A stretch of 8,538 bases of DNA, from contig JAHZAT010000087.1 in the NCBI GenBank assembly GCA_019423795.1, positions 1 to 8,538 of the forward strand, given 5' to 3'. How positions within the stretch are numbered: the stretch's first letter is position 1; the number at the start of each line of letters is the position of its first letter. This document shows positions 1 to 6,241 of the stretch, piece by piece. The notes beneath the pieces are model-generated. The model was not told the origin of the DNA. It made no database searches and saw only the letters and a list, made by a program, of their open reading frames with translations. The position numbers were made by a program, and so were the translations under genes. This DNA is from Clostridiales bacterium (GTDB lineage: Bacteria > Bacillota > Clostridia > Lachnospirales > Lachnospiraceae).

Positions 1-935
1 TCTACGATATTGCTGACCGTATGACACCAGATGATTTTTCTGGAATCTTAAACCGTGGAGGTACAATTCTTGGAACTTCCAGACAGCCATTCAAAAAGAT
101 GCGCATCCCTGATGAAAACGGTCTTGATAAAGTCGAGGCAATGAAAAGTAATTACCGCAAATATAAATTAGACTGTCTTGTAGTTCTTGGCGGTAACGGA
201 ACTCACAAAACTGCAAATATGCTTCGTGAAGAAGGTTTAAATGTTGTAACACTTCCAAAGACAATTGACAATGATCTTTGGGGAACTGAAATGACATTCG
301 GATTCCAGAGTGCCGTTGATATTGCAACTGATACGATCGACCGAATCCATACAACAGCTTCTTCTCACAGCCGTGTATTTATCATCGAGGTTATGGGGCA
401 TAAAGTCGGACATGTTACCCTGCAATCAGGAATTGCTGGTGGAGCTGACGTAATCCTGCTGCCTGAAATTCCTTATGATATTGATAAAGTAGCCGAAGTT
501 GTTGAAAACCGCTTTGCAGCTGGAAAGAAATTCTCGATTATCGCAGTTGCTGAAGGTGCTATTTCAAAAGAAGATGCGAAGTTAAAGAAGAAACAGTATA
601 AGGCAAAACTTGCAGAAAGAAGATATCCTTCTGTTGCTTATGAGATTGCAGCTGCACTAGAAGAAAAAACAAATCGTGAGATCAGAGTCACCGTTCCAGG
701 ACATACACAGCGTGGTGGTGCTCCTTGTGCTTACGACCGTGTACTTGCTACAAGAGTTGGAGCATATGCCGCTGAATTAATCCTTAATAAAGAGTATGGC
801 TATATGGTTGGTATCGTTGATGAAGATACAAAAAAGGTTCCATTATCTGAAGTTGCCGGAAAATTAAAATATGTTGATCCGAAGTGCCAGATGATTAAGG
901 ACGCTAAGACGATTGGTATAAGTTTTGGGGAGTAA
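1..935 (+). CDS. pfkA: 6-phosphofructokinase, 5' end missing
   Basis: This is the C-terminal part of a cytoplasmic phosphofructokinase, which phosphorylates fructose 6-phosphate to the 1,6-bisphosphate in glycolysis. The frame is open to the left edge: codons from base 3 read YDIADR before the first ATG at 21, so that ATG is internal and roughly 50-60 residues, including the N-terminal GG-rich nucleotide loop, lie outside the window. Counting from the ATG at 21, visible motifs are GGNGT (57-61), PKTIDND (79-85, with the catalytic-base Asp at 83), IEVMGHKVG (122-130), AVAEGA (175-180) and GHTQRGG (227-233). By family alignment, the position of E. coli D103 is Asn, 104 is Gly (ATP-type) and 124 is Lys (usual in PPi-type enzymes), so the phosphoryl donor cannot be read off with certainty. 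A lysine-rich stretch at about 182-200 is extra relative to E. coli PfkA. The stop codon is followed after one base by a dispersed repeat. Confidence 0.93.
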   Translation, partial: YDIADRMTPDDFSGILNRGGTILGTSRQPFKKMRIPDENGLDKVEAMKSNYRKYKLDCLVVLGGNGTHKTANMLREEGLNVVTLPKTIDNDLWGTEMTFGFQSAVDIATDTIDRIHTTASSHSRVFIIEVMGHKVGHVTLQSGIAGGADVILLPEIPYDIDKVAEVVENRFAAGKKFSIIAVAEGAISKEDAKLKKKQYKAKLAERRYPSVAYEIAAALEEKTNREIRVTVPGHTQRGGAPCAYDRVLATRVGAYAAELILNKEYGYMVGIVDEDTKKVPLSEVAGKLKYVDPKCQMIKDAKTIGISFGE

Positions 936-936
936 A

Positions 937-972
937 TTGTAGTTTGATGACGGAAATTATTGGTGGAATATT
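937..972 (+). repeat. Short dispersed repeat, copy 1
   Basis: A 36-base segment beginning TTGTAGTTTGATGACGG and ending TTGGTGGAATATT recurs at 8503-8538 in the same orientation with a single mismatch (T at 948, A at 8514). A diverged copy lies at 1235-1274. It starts one base after the pfk stop codon and its last bases form the outer end of the left arm of the inverted-repeat element at 966-1118. The reverse complement of sequence just outside that element's right arm (about 1119-1145) resembles it weakly, so it may be the outer end of a larger mobile or REP-like unit. It encodes no protein. Confidence 0.85.
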
Positions 973-1118
973 ATAAAAATGGTTATATGTCTGCGACGCG
1001 CTCTCGCTCGACTCACTACGCAGCTGTACTAAGCTCCTGAATGATCTTACGATCATCCACTCGCTAAGTGCAGGCGTGTTCCTACGGTCGCCGACATATA
1101 ACCATTTTTATAATATTC
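966..1118. repeat. 153-base structured element with 32-base terminal inverted repeats
   Basis: The arms at 966-991 and 1093-1118 are perfect 26-base inverted repeats. Past a T/C mismatch (992 and 1092) the stem continues as GCGAC (993-997) with GTCGC (1087-1091), giving 31 of 32 pairs. The interior (998-1086) is visibly richer in G+C than the surrounding A+T-rich DNA. It can form further hairpins: ATGATC-TTAC-GATCAT (1041-1056) and CACT-CGCTA-AGTG (1058-1070). There is no open reading frame. The form fits a non-autonomous miniature transposon or REP/BIME-type element. It could also act as an RNA structure at the 3' end of the pfk transcript, though no U-run follows it, so it is not a typical intrinsic terminator. 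Confidence 0.8.
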
Positions 1119-1226
1119 AAATAATTTACGTAATTCAAATCACTATACAGTGTGTATGTTGTATGGTATTAATTGATAATTTTTGTATTCGTTAACAGAA
1201 GTTTAGCTAAAATCTACAAGCACCGA
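1119..1226. other. A+T-rich spacer, no gene seen
   Basis: This spacer between the structured elements has stops in all frames at short distances and no ribosome site before a usable start. The only small structures are a CACT-ATAC-AGTG dyad (1141-1152) and a CTACAA stretch (1214-1219) that can pair with TTGTAG at 1228-1233. Bases 1119-1145 loosely mirror the short repeat at 937-965 and may be the decayed right end of that element. Confidence 0.5.
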
Positions 1227-1319
1227 TTTGTAGGGTAGTTTGATGAACTGAAGTTATTGGTGGGGGTGAATATTTTACTATATTAGCATTTATAATAAAC
1301 ATCTGTCTACCACTACAAA
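1227..1319. repeat. Diverged second copy of the dispersed repeat, with short inverted ends
   Basis: Bases 1235-1274 carry the same order of blocks as 939-972: GTAGTTTGATGA, then TTATTGGTGG, then GAATATT. They differ by substitutions and a 4-5 base insertion before GAATATT. The unit is bounded by TTTGTAG (1227-1233) and its complement CTACAAA (1313-1319), with an inner GTAG/CTAC pair (1235-1238 and 1307-1310). The interior is A+T-rich and non-coding. It looks like an older or shortened relative of the element at 937-1118, in the same orientation. Confidence 0.55.
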
Positions 1320-1378
1320 AATTGAAAAACAATAATGTTTAACATACATCCATCAGCCTGAATTTTCTTATTTTTATG

Positions 1379-1641
1379 ATTGAAAGTCTTCAGGTATTTA
1401 GAGAAAAAATGAAAGATAGCATGTGAGCAACGATCGAATTCCATAGGAGTTTTGACGGAATCGCAGCTGGATCGGGCAATTGTTTGAGCGTCAAAGACTA
1501 CTGGTTTCAGTAACTTTCAACGCGAGTTATTGCAGGAGATCCAGCGAATAGGCGTTCTGTCAAAACTCCGTCAATGGAATTCGTGTTGCTCACATGCTAT
1601 CTTTCATTTTTTCTCTAAATACTCGATGACCTTCAACTCAT
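1379..1641. repeat. Roughly 260-base element folding into one long hairpin
   Basis: The two halves mirror each other around a tetraloop at 1504-1507. From outside in, the paired blocks are a weak outer match of about 13 of 18; a perfect 38-base stem (1394-1431 with 1585-1622); GAATTCCAT (1436-1444) with ATGGAATTC (1574-1582); GGAGTTTTGAC (1446-1456) with GTCAAAACTCC (1559-1569); GCTGGATC (1466-1473) with GATCCAGC (1538-1545); GCAAT with ATTGC; and finally TACTG-GTTT-CAGTA (1499-1512). The element begins 5 bases beyond the stop codon of the dxs-like gene, so the transcript of that gene would carry it as a 3' hairpin. A second small dyad, CCTGAA/TTCAGG (1357-1394), abuts the left end. A MITE/REP-like insertion or an integron-like folded recombination site are possible; nothing here decides between them. 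Confidence 0.85.
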
Positions 1642-1646
1642 ACAAA

Positions 1647-3395
1647 TTAAAATTTAAGATCCCCCACGATCTGCTGAACCGTCAAATGATTCTTCTTAAG
1701 AAGTTCTTCAATATCATATCGATCTAACAATTCCTTCTTCACGCCATAATTCAGCACTTTCACATCAGAATCCCCATAGAATCGTGCAATCTTTTCTCCG
1801 AATCCTCCTTCTAAAAATCCATCTTCTAATGTAATAACTACATCATGATCTTTCTTTAGATCTTCTAATAATACTTCATCAATTCCAGTAATATAATATG
1901 GATTTATCACAGTTGCTTTTGTTCCTGTCTTTTCTTCTACTGCTTTTGCAACTTCACATCCCATATTGTAGAATGTTCCAAGTCCAATGACTGCAACTTT
2001 GCTTCCTTTTTCTGTGACTTCATATTTGTTTAACTGACTGAAATCTTTTGTTATTTTTTTACCGTCAGAGGTCATTTCTCCACCTGGAAGCTTGATCGCG
2101 ACTGGATATTGATCCTGATCGATACTCCAGTCCAACATTGCCAGATATTCTTCTTTTGTTGTTGGTGCGAGGTATACTAAGTTTGGAATATTGCTCATCA
2201 TTGGAATATCCTGTAATCCAAGATGAGTAACATCATTCATTCCATAAACAGATCCCCAGAAAGTCACGATCGTTGCTGCATTGCTATCGATGCACAGATC
2301 CTGTGTGATCTGGTCGTAAGTTCTCTGTACAAATGTTGAATATACTCCATAAACCGGTTTTCCACCACCTGCTGCGATTCCTGCCGCCATTGCCATTGCT
2401 GTTTCTTCCGCGATCCCAACATCGATAAACTGTTTTCCAGCTTCCTTACGTTTATCTTCTGTAAATCCCATAACTGTTGGTGTTGCAGAAGTGATCGCTA
2501 CAACCTTCTTGTCTTCTTTCATTTTCTTTAACAGGTATTGTGCTGTTACACTTGAGAAATCCTCACCATCAAAAGAATCTAAAGGCTTTCCTGTTTCCAC
2601 ATCAAATGGCGCACAGTAATGCCAGTCTTCTTTATGTTCCTCAGCTAATTTATATCCTTTTCCTTTTTGCGTATTAATATGAACGACAACTGCTTTTTTT
2701 GTATCTTTGACCTGTTTGAATGCTTCGATCAGATCAGCGACTTTATTCCCTTCTTTGACATAAATGTAATCTAATCCCATGGCTTTGAATAGATTGCATT
2801 TAGATTCTCCGTTTGTTTCACGAAGCGCTTTTAGATTCTCATATAATCCACCGTGGTTTTCTGCGATCGACATATCGTTATCATTAACTACGATAATCAG
2901 ATTTCCACCTAATTCTGCGGCATAATCAAGACCTTCTAATGCTTCCCCTCCACTTAAAGATCCATCTCCGATCACTGCGATCACATTTCCATTTTCTTCT
3001 TTTAGGTCTCTTGCTTTGGCAAGTCCAAGTGCAAGACTTATAGAAGTTGATGTATGCCCAATTGTGAAATGATCATGCTCACTTTCTCCTGGATTACTGT
3101 ATCCTGATACATCATCATAATGTTCTTCATATAAGAATGCATCCTTACGTCCAGTCAACATTTTGTGTGGATAAGATTGATGGGAAACATCATATACGAT
3201 CTTGTCTTTTGGCGATTCAAATACATAATGCATGGCGATCGTTGCTTCTACCATACCGAAATTCGGTCCAAAATGACCTCCATGCTTACTTAATTTTTTT
3301 AATAATGCATCACGAATTTCTTCTGCAAGTACATTTAACTGATCCTCGGATAATTTCTTGACATCTTCTGGACCATTAATATTTTCAATATACAT
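1647..3395 (-). CDS. dxs: 1-deoxy-D-xylulose-5-phosphate synthase-like ThDP enzyme (divergent)
   Basis: This is a cytoplasmic thiamine-diphosphate enzyme of the DXS/transketolase superfamily. Canonical DXS joins pyruvate and glyceraldehyde 3-phosphate for isoprenoid, thiamine and pyridoxal synthesis. Domains run in family order: N-terminal ThDP domain with GHFGPNFG (40-47), YPHKMLTGR (75-83), GHTSTSIS (113-120), GDGSLSGG (143-150) and NDNDMSI (171-177); central pyrimidine-binding domain with the catalytic-Glu motif GIAE (327-330) and YSTFVQRTYDQ (352-362); then a C-terminal transketolase-like domain. At 582 residues it is about 40 shorter than E. coli DXS (620), mostly by loss of the linker after the NDN motif. 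Two arginines expected to bind substrate phosphate (in DRAG and PRG) are Trp380 and Gly438 here, so the true substrate may differ. The ATG at 3395 follows AAGGAG (3404-3409) by 8 bases. The promoter at 3455-3485 is of MerR type. Confidence 0.85.
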   Translation of the reverse strand: MYIENINGPEDVKKLSEDQLNVLAEEIRDALLKKLSKHGGHFGPNFGMVEATIAMHYVFESPKDKIVYDVSHQSYPHKMLTGRKDAFLYEEHYDDVSGYSNPGESEHDHFTIGHTSTSISLALGLAKARDLKEENGNVIAVIGDGSLSGGEALEGLDYAAELGGNLIIVVNDNDMSIAENHGGLYENLKALRETNGESKCNLFKAMGLDYIYVKEGNKVADLIEAFKQVKDTKKAVVVHINTQKGKGYKLAEEHKEDWHYCAPFDVETGKPLDSFDGEDFSSVTAQYLLKKMKEDKKVVAITSATPTVMGFTEDKRKEAGKQFIDVGIAEETAMAMAAGIAAGGGKPVYGVYSTFVQRTYDQITQDLCIDSNAATIVTFWGSVYGMNDVTHLGLQDIPMMSNIPNLVYLAPTTKEEYLAMLDWSIDQDQYPVAIKLPGGEMTSDGKKITKDFSQLNKYEVTEKGSKVAVIGLGTFYNMGCEVAKAVEEKTGTKATVINPYYITGIDEVLLEDLKKDHDVVITLEDGFLEGGFGEKIARFYGDSDVKVLNYGVKKELLDRYDIEELLKKNHLTVQQIVGDLKF

Positions 3396-3419
3396 CTATT
3401 TTTCTCCTTGTCTGGTTTC

Positions 3420-3448
3420 TTGTAAATACACTAGCAATAGTGTATGAT
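3420..3448 (+). promoter_or_regulatory. Predicted merR promoter
   Basis: TTGTAA (3420-3425) and TATGAT (3443-3448) are separated by the standard 17 bases on the plus strand. The predicted start near 3455 places the palindromic operator in the first transcribed bases, suited to autorepression. The -35 box matches consensus at only 4 of 6 positions. Confidence 0.5.
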
Positions 3449-3461
3449 ATTTATATCATAC
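3426..3461. promoter_or_regulatory. Overlapping dyads in the dxs leader and merR promoter
   Basis: Two dyads overlap here. ATACACTA-GCAA-TAGTGTAT (3426-3445) forms an 8-base stem, and GTATGATAT-TT-ATATCATAC (3442-3461) is a 9-base palindrome covering the predicted -10 boxes of both divergent promoters. In a dxs transcript starting near 3448 the first dyad would form a 5' stem-loop. The second may only reflect back-to-back -10 boxes (TATGAT on both strands) or may be a second protein-binding site. Confidence 0.5.
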
Positions 3462-3485
3462 AACCTAAAGTTAACTTTAGGTCAA
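3455..3485 (-). promoter_or_regulatory. MerR-type promoter for the dxs-like gene
   Basis: Reading the minus strand, a -35 box TTGACC (3480-3485) is separated by 19 bases from a -10 box TATGAT (3455-3460). A 19-base spacer is too long for efficient unaided transcription and is the hallmark of promoters that MerR-family proteins activate by twisting the DNA. The spacer is nearly filled by the palindrome at 3463-3482. Transcription would begin near 3448, giving a leader of about 50 bases. Confidence 0.75.
3463..3482. promoter_or_regulatory. Probable MerR operator, perfect 20-base palindrome
   Basis: ACCTAAAGTTAACTTTAGGT equals its own reverse complement. It lies in the spacer of the dxs-directed promoter and just downstream of the predicted merR start site. 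One site could therefore let the regulator activate or repress dxs and repress its own gene. The AGTTAACT core resembles boxes I recall for AdhR/NmlR-like members of the MerR family; that comparison is from memory. Confidence 0.75.
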
Positions 3486-3511
3486 GAATATTTTTGAAAG
3501 AAGGTTTTTCT

Positions 3512-3949
3512 ATGTACACGATCGGTCAAGTCTCTACAATGTTTGATCTTCCTGTTTCTACCTTAAGGTATTATGACAAGGAAGGATTTTTCCCTAATCT
3601 GGAACGTAAAGGAAACATCCGTTATTTTAGTGATAATGAATTGGAAGCGCTTCGTATTATTGAATGTCTGAAGAAATCCGGTCTTGAGATCAAAGATATA
3701 AAGCAATTTTTTCTCTGGGTATCTGAAGGCAGCGCAAGCTATGAAAAAAGGAAAGAATTATTTGAAACCAGAAAATCAGCTGTTGAAACTGAAATCCAAG
3801 AACTTCAAAAAACTCTTTCTCTCTTAAAATTCAAGTGCTGGTATTATGAAACAGCAATGAAAGACGGTAATGAAGATGCTATAAATGCCATGTTGCCTGA
3901 TAAACTTCCTGAAAACATACAAAAACTATATAACGAAGGTCATAAATAA
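3512..3949 (+). CDS. MerR-family transcriptional regulator
   Basis: This is a DNA-binding regulator of 145 residues. The N-terminal winged helix-turn-helix is clear: MYTIGQVSTMFDLPVSTLRY, followed directly by YDKEGFFPNLERKGNIRYF and a DNELEAL helix. Residues about 75-112 (ERKELFETRK-like helix through EIQELQKTLSLLKF) look like the dimerising coiled coil, followed by KCWYYETA and a short C-terminal tail. No metal-binding cysteine pair is present (a single Cys in KCWYY), so a small organic or reactive effector is more likely than a metal. The frame is open upstream to an ATG at 3440, but that start would lie inside the promoter; the ATG at 3512 is preceded by GAAAGAAGG (3496-3504) and begins the fold exactly. 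It is divergent from the dxs-like gene with the operator between them. The effector is unknown. Confidence 0.9.
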   Translation: MYTIGQVSTMFDLPVSTLRYYDKEGFFPNLERKGNIRYFSDNELEALRIIECLKKSGLEIKDIKQFFLWVSEGSASYEKRKELFETRKSAVETEIQELQKTLSLLKFKCWYYETAMKDGNEDAINAMLPDKLPENIQKLYNEGHK

Positions 3950-4021
3950 TTTTTTATTGCCCTAAAACTATTCGAAATAACAATTTAATGTTAAAATAAA
4001 GATAAGGAAAGGTAAAAAATG

Positions 4022-4030
4022 AGAGGTGAT
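4022..4030 (+). promoter_or_regulatory. Ribosome site favouring a TTG start for the TAXI gene
   Basis: AGAGGTGAT closely matches the complement of the 16S rRNA 3' end and ends 3 bases before TTG at 4034, placing the GAGG core 7-8 bases upstream. Starting there gives a signal peptide beginning MKKK. The in-frame ATG at 4019 also has a site, AAGGAAAGG (4004-4012), so initiation at both is possible. Confidence 0.55.
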
Positions 4031-4033
4031 ATT

Positions 4034-5014
4034 TTGAAAAAGAAACTTATGGTACTTTGTGCTGTCGCAATTATGATCAGTACATGCTTAACTGGGTGTA
4101 AGATGAATTCTGGAAAAATCCGCTTTGGTTCTGCTGGAATCGGTGGTACTTACCAGATTTTTGGTGATACTTTTGCCAACCTTATCTCATCTAAGAGTAA
4201 AAAATATAACATTGAAGTAAAAACAACTGCAGGTTCTGCTGCAAATCTTCGTCTGTTATCTAAAGATTACATTCAGATGGCTGTTGCCCAAATGGATTTG
4301 ATCAATGATGCTTATAACCGCACTGGTATTTTTGAAAATGATAAGAAATATCAGGGATATCGTGCTGTTGCTTCCCTTTATACAGAAGCCTGTCAGATTG
4401 TGGTTCCTGCGGATTCAGACATTCAGTCTATGGATGATCTAGAAGGGAAAAAAGTCTGCATTGGTGAAGAAGAATCTGGAACTGAACAGAATGCGTTGCA
4501 GATTTTAAATGCTTATGGATTAAACGAAAGACTTGTTGATACTGTAAATCTGAATTATACAGATGCCGCCAAGAAATTAAAATCTGGCGATATTGATGCA
4601 TTTTTCTGTACCGCAGGTGTTCAGACGACTGTGATCAATGAGCTGTCAAAACAGTGTAAGATTCGTCTGGTCAGTCTTGATCAAAAAGGGGTTTCTCGTC
4701 TGAAGAAATCTTATAAATTTTACACAGAATATACAATACCAGCAGGTACATATGTAAATCAGACGAAAGAAGTTAAAACTGTTGGTGTCAAAGCTGTTCT
4801 TCTTGCAAGTGATAAACTTTCCGAAGATACTGTCAAAGACATTACACAGATTCTATTTAAGAATCAACAGCAGATTCAGTATGCACTGCCTGTAGATATT
4901 TCACTTGATGAGAAAACTGCCGTTGAGGGTATCACGATTCCATTCCATGACGGTGCTGCTGCCTATTATAAACAACATGGAATCACAGTAAATACAGAGA
5001 AAGGAAGCAATTAA
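4034..5014 (+). CDS. TAXI-family substrate-binding lipoprotein
   Basis: This is an extracytoplasmic substrate-binding protein of the TAXI (TRAP-associated extracytoplasmic immunogenic) family. With the TTG start it has 326 residues (331 from the ATG at 4019). The N-terminus MKKK, hydrophobic core and lipobox LTGC, with Cys22, mark a lipoprotein anchored on the outer face of the membrane. Family features follow: IRFGSAGIGGTYQIFGD just after the anchor, KTTAGSAANLRLL, a VAQMDL segment, GKKVCIGEEESGTEQNA and IDAFFCTAGV. TAXI proteins normally serve TRAP transporters with DctQ/DctM-like membrane subunits, but none is here; a GltS-type symporter starts 18 bases downstream. Glutamate or a related acid is therefore a reasonable ligand guess, not a demonstrated one. 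It lies 84 bases after merR with no clear terminator between, and only weak promoter-like sequence (TAAAAT at 3992), so read-through from merR is possible. Confidence 0.9.
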   Translation: MKKKLMVLCAVAIMISTCLTGCKMNSGKIRFGSAGIGGTYQIFGDTFANLISSKSKKYNIEVKTTAGSAANLRLLSKDYIQMAVAQMDLINDAYNRTGIFENDKKYQGYRAVASLYTEACQIVVPADSDIQSMDDLEGKKVCIGEEESGTEQNALQILNAYGLNERLVDTVNLNYTDAAKKLKSGDIDAFFCTAGVQTTVINELSKQCKIRLVSLDQKGVSRLKKSYKFYTEYTIPAGTYVNQTKEVKTVGVKAVLLASDKLSEDTVKDITQILFKNQQQIQYALPVDISLDEKTAVEGITIPFHDGAAAYYKQHGITVNTEKGSN

Positions 5015-5032
5015 CCGCTTTGGTGTAAATAA

Positions 5033-6220
5033 ATGACAATACAACTAGATATGTATCAGACGATCGCGGTTGCCGTAGTCGTTTTGATGTTAGGAAACTT
5101 TTTAAAACACAGGATTGCAATCTTGGAACGATTTTGTATTCCTGCACCTGTGATCGGCGGTGTGATCTTTGCAATCTTTACCTGTGTATGTTATGTAACT
5201 GGAATTGCCGAATTTTCCTTTGATGATATTCTAAAAGAAGTCTGTATGGTATTCTTCTTTACATCTGTTGGATTTCAGGCAAACTTAAAAGTCTTAAAAA
5301 GTGGTGGAAAATCTTTGATCATTTTCCTGATCCTTGTGATCATGTTGATCATATGCCAGAACTTTCTTGCAGTCGGCCTGTCCAAAGCACTACAGATCAG
5401 TCCTTTGGTTGGACTCTGTACAGGTTCTATCCCTATGATCGGTGGTCATGGTACCGCTGGTGCATTTGGACCTGTTCTTGAAGACTTTGGTGTTAAAGGT
5501 GCCAGCACTTTATGTACAGCTGCTGCTACATTTGGATTGATTGCTGGGAGTATCATGGGCGGTCCCGTTGGAAAACGTCTGATTGAGAAGAAAGATCTTT
5601 TAAAGACTGCAATTCCTGAAGATAACAGCCTGTTAATTGAAGAAGAGAAAAAGCATGAACGTCACACAAGTATGTATCCAGCTGCCGTGTTCCAGCTGAT
5701 CATCGCCATGGGGATCGGAACGATCATTTCCAAATTGCTTTCCATGACAGGTATGACATTCCCAATCTATATCGGTGCCATGATTGCTGCTGCATTTATG
5801 CGTAACATCGGCGAATATTCTGGACAATTTACAATTTATATGGGTGAGATCAATGATATTGGTGGTATCAGCCTATCTTTATTCTTAGGAATCGCCATGA
5901 TCACTTTAAAATTATGGCAGCTTGCAGACCTTGCACTTCCACTGATCACATTACTTGCAGGACAAACTATTTTGATGTTCTTATTTACTTATTTTGTAAT
6001 ATTTAATATCATGGGAAGAGACTATGATGCCGCTGTATTATCTTCTGGCGTATGTGGTTTCGGAATGGGTGCCACGCCAAACGCCATGGCGAATATGCAG
6101 GCAATCTGTGAACGTTATGTCCCATCCGTCAAAGCTTACCTTCTGGTACCTTTGATCGGTAGTTTATTTGCAGACTTCTTAAATAGTCTGGTGATCACGT
6201 TCTTTATCAATTTTCTATAA
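5033..6220 (+). CDS. gltS: Sodium/glutamate symporter, GltS (ESS) family
   Basis: This is an integral membrane secondary carrier of 395 residues, close to the roughly 400 usual for GltS, which imports glutamate with sodium. About ten or more hydrophobic segments are visible. The two family hallmarks, one per inverted half, are present: GGHGTAGAFGPVLE (137-150) and GFGMGATPNAMANM (342-355), plus PAPVIGG (37-43) near the start. A hydrophilic loop with EEEKKHERH (203-211) separates the halves. The start at 5033 follows only a weak ribosome site (TTGGTG, 5020-5025) 18 bases after the TAXI stop codon, suggesting translation helped by the upstream gene. The next gene begins 21 bases after its stop. 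Pairing with a TAXI binding protein is unusual, since GltS carriers are generally thought to work alone. Confidence 0.93.
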   Translation: MTIQLDMYQTIAVAVVVLMLGNFLKHRIAILERFCIPAPVIGGVIFAIFTCVCYVTGIAEFSFDDILKEVCMVFFFTSVGFQANLKVLKSGGKSLIIFLILVIMLIICQNFLAVGLSKALQISPLVGLCTGSIPMIGGHGTAGAFGPVLEDFGVKGASTLCTAAATFGLIAGSIMGGPVGKRLIEKKDLLKTAIPEDNSLLIEEEKKHERHTSMYPAAVFQLIIAMGIGTIISKLLSMTGMTFPIYIGAMIAAAFMRNIGEYSGQFTIYMGEINDIGGISLSLFLGIAMITLKLWQLADLALPLITLLAGQTILMFLFTYFVIFNIMGRDYDAAVLSSGVCGFGMGATPNAMANMQAICERYVPSVKAYLLVPLIGSLFADFLNSLVITFFINFL

Positions 6221-6241
6221 TCTAGAGGGAGACGATGAAAA

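Noticed and set aside
966..1118. CRISPR array or tRNA-like gene in the pfk-dxs gap
   Set aside because: No regularly spaced direct repeats with unique spacers and no tRNA arm motifs are present. The structures are inverted repeats.
1530..1727. 65-codon open frame on the plus strand
   Set aside because: It runs through the right arm of the long hairpin and into the 3' end of the dxs-like gene on the other strand. It has no ribosome site and no protein-like features.
3440..3511. 24-residue N-terminal extension of the MerR protein from an ATG at 3440
   Set aside because: It would start inside the predicted promoter and cover the operator. The MerR fold begins exactly at the ATG at 3512, which has a good ribosome site.
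3950..4018. Terminator after merR
   Set aside because: A T-run (about 3950-3956) is present but no stable hairpin precedes it, so read-through into the TAXI gene remains possible.
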